8,678 nucleotides of DNA from Limisphaerales bacterium (GTDB lineage: Bacteria; Verrucomicrobiota; Verrucomicrobiia; Limisphaerales; UBA11358), in assembly GCA_027451565.1 (NCBI GenBank), contig DAIDJC010000132.1, forward strand, positions 1 through 8,678, given 5' to 3'. This document shows, in pieces, positions 6,606 to 8,678 of the stretch. The position numbers and the translations under genes are program-made. Positions within the stretch are counted from its first letter, which is position 1, and every line of letters begins with the position of its first letter. The notes beneath the pieces were generated by a model. The model searched no databases. It had not been told where the DNA came from and was given only the letters and a program-made list of their open reading frames with translations.

Positions 6606-7187
6606 ATGTGGCGCGTGTGGGCATGTTTGTTGACGCTGGCGCTGGCCAGTGGGTGTGCCACCGTGGAGAACGAGGAAAGCCAGCGACGGGCCGTGGAGGA
6701 ATTGACCGCGCGACTGGAAAAATTGAGGCCCTCAGTGGATGATTCAGAAGCCAAAGCTGCGGCAGAGGCGGCGGTGCGTTATCCGCTCTTTCTGGCGCAA
6801 AAATGGAAAGTCACGCCCCCGGCCATTTTCAACAACATGCTGGTCAATGCCGGCATTCATCCGGACGGGCTGTGTTTTCAGTGGGCGGACGCCTTGACCG
6901 AAAAAATCATAAGCCTGCACCTGCGGACGCTGGAATGGCATCGTGGAGTGGCCCAATTGGGCACCTCGCACGAGCACAGTTGCCTGGTGCTCACTGCGGT
7001 GGGCCAGCCATTTGCCCAAGGGCTGGCCCTGGATGCCTGGCGCCATTGCGGGCGGTTGCATTGGGCCGGGGTGCTTCACGATGATTATTCGTGGAAAGAA
7101 GTTTCACTGTCACCATCCTACCTTGCGGAACTGGAGACGGGCGCCCGGGAGATGGAAGATGAGAGCAGCAGGGGCGCTTCCAATTAA
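6606..7187 (+). CDS. Small lipoprotein, possibly transglutaminase-like
   Basis: A predicted lipoprotein of 193 residues. The signal ends with LASGC, giving lipidated Cys17, followed by a charged, probably helical segment (22-60). I cannot name the family. The conserved-looking core is GLCFQWADAL (88-97), HEHSCLVLTAVGQPF (122-136) and LALDAWRHCGRLHW (140-153). Cys90, His124 and Asp143 occur in the order and local context of transglutaminase-like or papain-like catalytic triads (Cys at a helix start, His before a hydrophobic strand, then Asp-Ala-Trp). This is an inference from pattern only, and the protein may be inactive or have another fold. The ATG lies 23 bp after the preceding stop with only a weak G-rich site, so cotranscription with the DUF11 gene is likely. 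It converges on ruvB. Confidence 0.85.
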   Translation: MWRVWACLLTLALASGCATVENEESQRRAVEELTARLEKLRPSVDDSEAKAAAEAAVRYPLFLAQKWKVTPPAIFNNMLVNAGIHPDGLCFQWADALTEKIISLHLRTLEWHRGVAQLGTSHEHSCLVLTAVGQPFAQGLALDAWRHCGRLHWAGVLHDDYSWKEVSLSPSYLAELETGAREMEDESSRGASN

Positions 7188-7193
7188 CGGGTC

Positions 7194-8210
7194 TCAAAGG
7201 AGCCGGCTTTGATTCCCGCCAGGTGGCGGCAGGTTCAACTTGCGGTAGCTTAACTCCGTTGCCACGCGGCCCTGCGGGGTTCGGTTCATGAAACCTTCCA
7301 TGATCAGGTAAGGCTCATAAACCTCCTCAATGGTATCCGGTTCCTCGCCCACGGCCACGGCCAGGGAATTCACACCCACAGGCCCACCGCCAAATTTGAC
7401 GATGATGGCCTCCAAAATCCGTTTGTCCATTTCGTCCAGTCCGTTTTCATCAATTTCCAACATGGCCAGGGCGCGGTCTGCCACCGGCACGGTGATTTTG
7501 CCATCCCCCCGCACCTCGGCATAATCGCGGACCCGGCGAAGGAGGTTGTTGGTGATGCGGGGAGTGCCCCTGCTGCGGCGGGCTATTTCCCGAGCGCCGT
7601 CGGCTTCTATATGCACACCGAGCAACTGGGCCGACCGGAGGACGATTTTTTGCAGATCGGGAGCGGAATAATAATCCAAGCGCTCGCGAATGCCAAAGCG
7701 CGTGAGGAGAGGGGCGCTCAGCAAACCGCTGCGGGTGGTGGCGCCAATGAGGGTGAACCGGGGCAGGTTGAGACGCACACTTCGGGCGTTTGGCCCCTGG
7801 TCTATGATGATGTCCAGCTTGAAATCCTCCATGGCTGGATAAAGGTACTCTTCAATGGTTTTTTGGAGGCGATGAATTTCATCAATGAACAGCACATCCC
7901 CCTCCTCCAAATTGGTGAGCAAACCAGCCAGGTCGCTGGCTTTTTCGATAGTCGGGCCGCTTGTGGCCTTAAGGTTGGCGTTCATGGCCTTGGCCAGGAT
8001 GTTGGCAATGGTTGTTTTGCCCAAGCCGGGCGGACCATTGAGAAGGATGTGATCGAGAGCCTCACCCCGGCGCGATGCAGCAGTCACGGCTATTTCCAGG
8101 CGTTCCTTGACCCTGGCCTGGCCAGTGAAATCTGAAAACAGCGATGGACGCAGCGTCATTTCCAACGCTGCATCGGGCTTGTTCAAACTAGCCACCTGTG
8201 GTTCAGGCAT
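7194..8210 (-). CDS. ruvB: Holliday junction branch migration ATPase RuvB
   Basis: RuvB is the hexameric AAA+ motor of the RuvABC complex that drives branch migration of Holliday junctions in recombination and repair. The 338-residue length is normal. Visible motifs are the N-terminal LRPSLFSDFTGQ (20-31), Walker A GPPGLGKT (59-66), Walker B LFIDEIH (107-113), sensor 1 GATTR (156-160), the arginine finger Arg171 in LLTRFGI, sensor 2 region GTPRITNNLLRRVRDYA (215-231), and the winged-helix part GGGPVGVNSLA to TPQGRVAT (274-318). No key residue is missing. The ATG at 8208-8210 is preceded on the minus strand by a weak TAGGG site. Its stop is 6 bp from the stop of the convergent lipoprotein gene. 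ruvA and ruvC are not in the window. Confidence 0.99.
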   Translation of the reverse strand: MPEPQVASLNKPDAALEMTLRPSLFSDFTGQARVKERLEIAVTAASRRGEALDHILLNGPPGLGKTTIANILAKAMNANLKATSGPTIEKASDLAGLLTNLEEGDVLFIDEIHRLQKTIEEYLYPAMEDFKLDIIIDQGPNARSVRLNLPRFTLIGATTRSGLLSAPLLTRFGIRERLDYYSAPDLQKIVLRSAQLLGVHIEADGAREIARRSRGTPRITNNLLRRVRDYAEVRGDGKITVPVADRALAMLEIDENGLDEMDKRILEAIIVKFGGGPVGVNSLAVAVGEEPDTIEEVYEPYLIMEGFMNRTPQGRVATELSYRKLNLPPPGGNQSRLL

Positions 8211-8345
8211 GAGACCCTAGCTTGCGCGAGCCGACTCCAACCGGCAAGCGAGATTCATCCGCAATTCCGATCGGCCACCTCCACTCGCAGCCCGGCACGT
8301 CAAAGGCAACTGTTTCCCCGGCAGCCATGGATGCACTCATTTCAA

Positions 8346-8351
8346 TATAAT
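8346..8351 (+). promoter_or_regulatory. Possible -10 element for hppA
   Basis: A perfect TATAAT lies 44 nt before the hppA ATG in the divergent ruvB-hppA intergenic region. No good -35 element is found at 16-18 nt upstream and there is no extended -10. The opposite strand reads TATATT over the overlapping bases 8344-8349, so the AT-rich core might also serve ruvB. Confidence 0.35.
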
Positions 8352-8384
8352 TTGCTGGAAAATCAAAAAAAGGAGGACCATTCT

Positions 8385-8388
8385 GAGG
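8385..8388 (+). promoter_or_regulatory. Probable hppA ribosome binding site
   Basis: GAGG lies 7 nt before ATG 8396. A stronger AGGAGG at 8371-8376 is 19 nt from the ATG, too far for normal use, and an in-frame TGA at 8384-8386 rules out an earlier hppA start next to it. The GAGG site is thus the likely functional one. Confidence 0.5.
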
Positions 8389-8395
8389 CACTCAT

Positions 8396-8678
8396 ATGGA
8401 TCCCAAGAAATGGCTGGCTTGCGGCATTTGCCTCTCCATGTTTTTAATTTTCATTCCCGGCGCCTTGGGGAACGAGGCCCACATTCAGCTTCCTTCATTG
8501 GACGGGCCTGTCTTTTCCGGCAGTGGGTTGACAGGGCGCTCCCTCTTGGGGATGGGTTTGGCGCTTTGCGTGGCGGGGGCGATTTTTGGGTTGTGGGAAT
8601 ACCGCAAAACACGCCGCCTGCCTGTGCACCCCGCCATGGCTGCTGTTTCAAATGTCATCTGGGAAACCTGCAAAACCT
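8396..8678 (+). CDS. hppA: Membrane-bound ion-translocating pyrophosphatase, N-terminal part
   Basis: Only the first 94 codons are present; the gene runs off the right edge. Membrane pyrophosphatases hydrolyse PPi and pump H+ or Na+ across the membrane. Residues 5-24 are a hydrophobic signal-like or first transmembrane segment, followed by a short polar stretch (25-44). A second hydrophobic helix spans about 50-67, ending GLWEY. The segment LPVHPAMAAVSNVIWETCKT (75-94) is typical of the first cytoplasmic loop of bacterial M-PPases, which usually continues with Tyr-Leu. The catalytic loops and the residues that separate Na+ from H+ pumps, or K+-dependent from K+-independent types, lie outside the window, so ion specificity cannot be judged. 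The gene is divergent from ruvB. Confidence 0.92.
   Translation, partial: MDPKKWLACGICLSMFLIFIPGALGNEAHIQLPSLDGPVFSGSGLTGRSLLGMGLALCVAGAIFGLWEYRKTRRLPVHPAMAAVSNVIWETCKT

Noticed and set aside
7195..7211. CAAAG...CTTTG hairpin at the convergent junction
   Set aside because: A 5-bp stem inside ruvB coding sequence with no T-tract; too weak to call a terminator.
7611..8135. 174-codon plus-strand open frame inside ruvB
   Set aside because: It is antisense to ruvB, whose AAA+ motifs are complete on the minus strand.

Overview
The window looks like chromosomal DNA from a member of the PVC group, most probably Verrucomicrobiota. The best clue is a pair of DUF11-repeat surface proteins whose C-termini resemble chlamydial OmcB. 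A membrane pyrophosphatase and a MutL of the endonuclease type fit this but are not specific. I saw no mobile element, CRISPR array, tRNA or rRNA, and no broken gene. The taxonomic call is an inference from protein features.

Layout, left to right. Bases 1-256 hold no convincing gene, only an 8-bp hairpin and some short open frames. A plus-strand block follows: a soluble histidine kinase with an N-terminal cyclic-nucleotide-binding domain (257-1411), a doubtful 42-codon ORF (1408-1536), and mutL (1533-3617). Their start and stop codons overlap as ATGA and GTGA, which suggests one mRNA with translational coupling. After a 144-bp gap with a possible promoter comes a lipoprotein made of four DUF11-like repeats (3762-5270). 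It is closed by a textbook intrinsic terminator (5293-5330).

A second secreted DUF11 protein (5413-6582) combines an N-terminal module I do not recognise with a copy of the last two repeats of the first protein. A small lipoprotein (6606-7187) follows 23 bp later, probably in the same transcript; it has a Cys-His-Asp pattern suggestive of a transglutaminase-like fold. Convergent to it, 6 bp away, is ruvB on the minus strand (7194-8210). A 185-bp divergent intergenic region separates ruvB from the start of an ion-pumping membrane pyrophosphatase, hppA, which runs off the right edge (8396-8678).

Functionally there are two themes. mutL (mismatch repair) and ruvB (Holliday junction migration) are conserved DNA-maintenance genes. 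The three exported proteins between them look like a cell-envelope locus. Nothing in the window ties these groups into one system, and most of it is ordinary. The parts most worth following up are the DUF11 pair, the unrecognised module in the second protein, the Cys-His-Asp lipoprotein and the overlapping start/stop arrangement before mutL.
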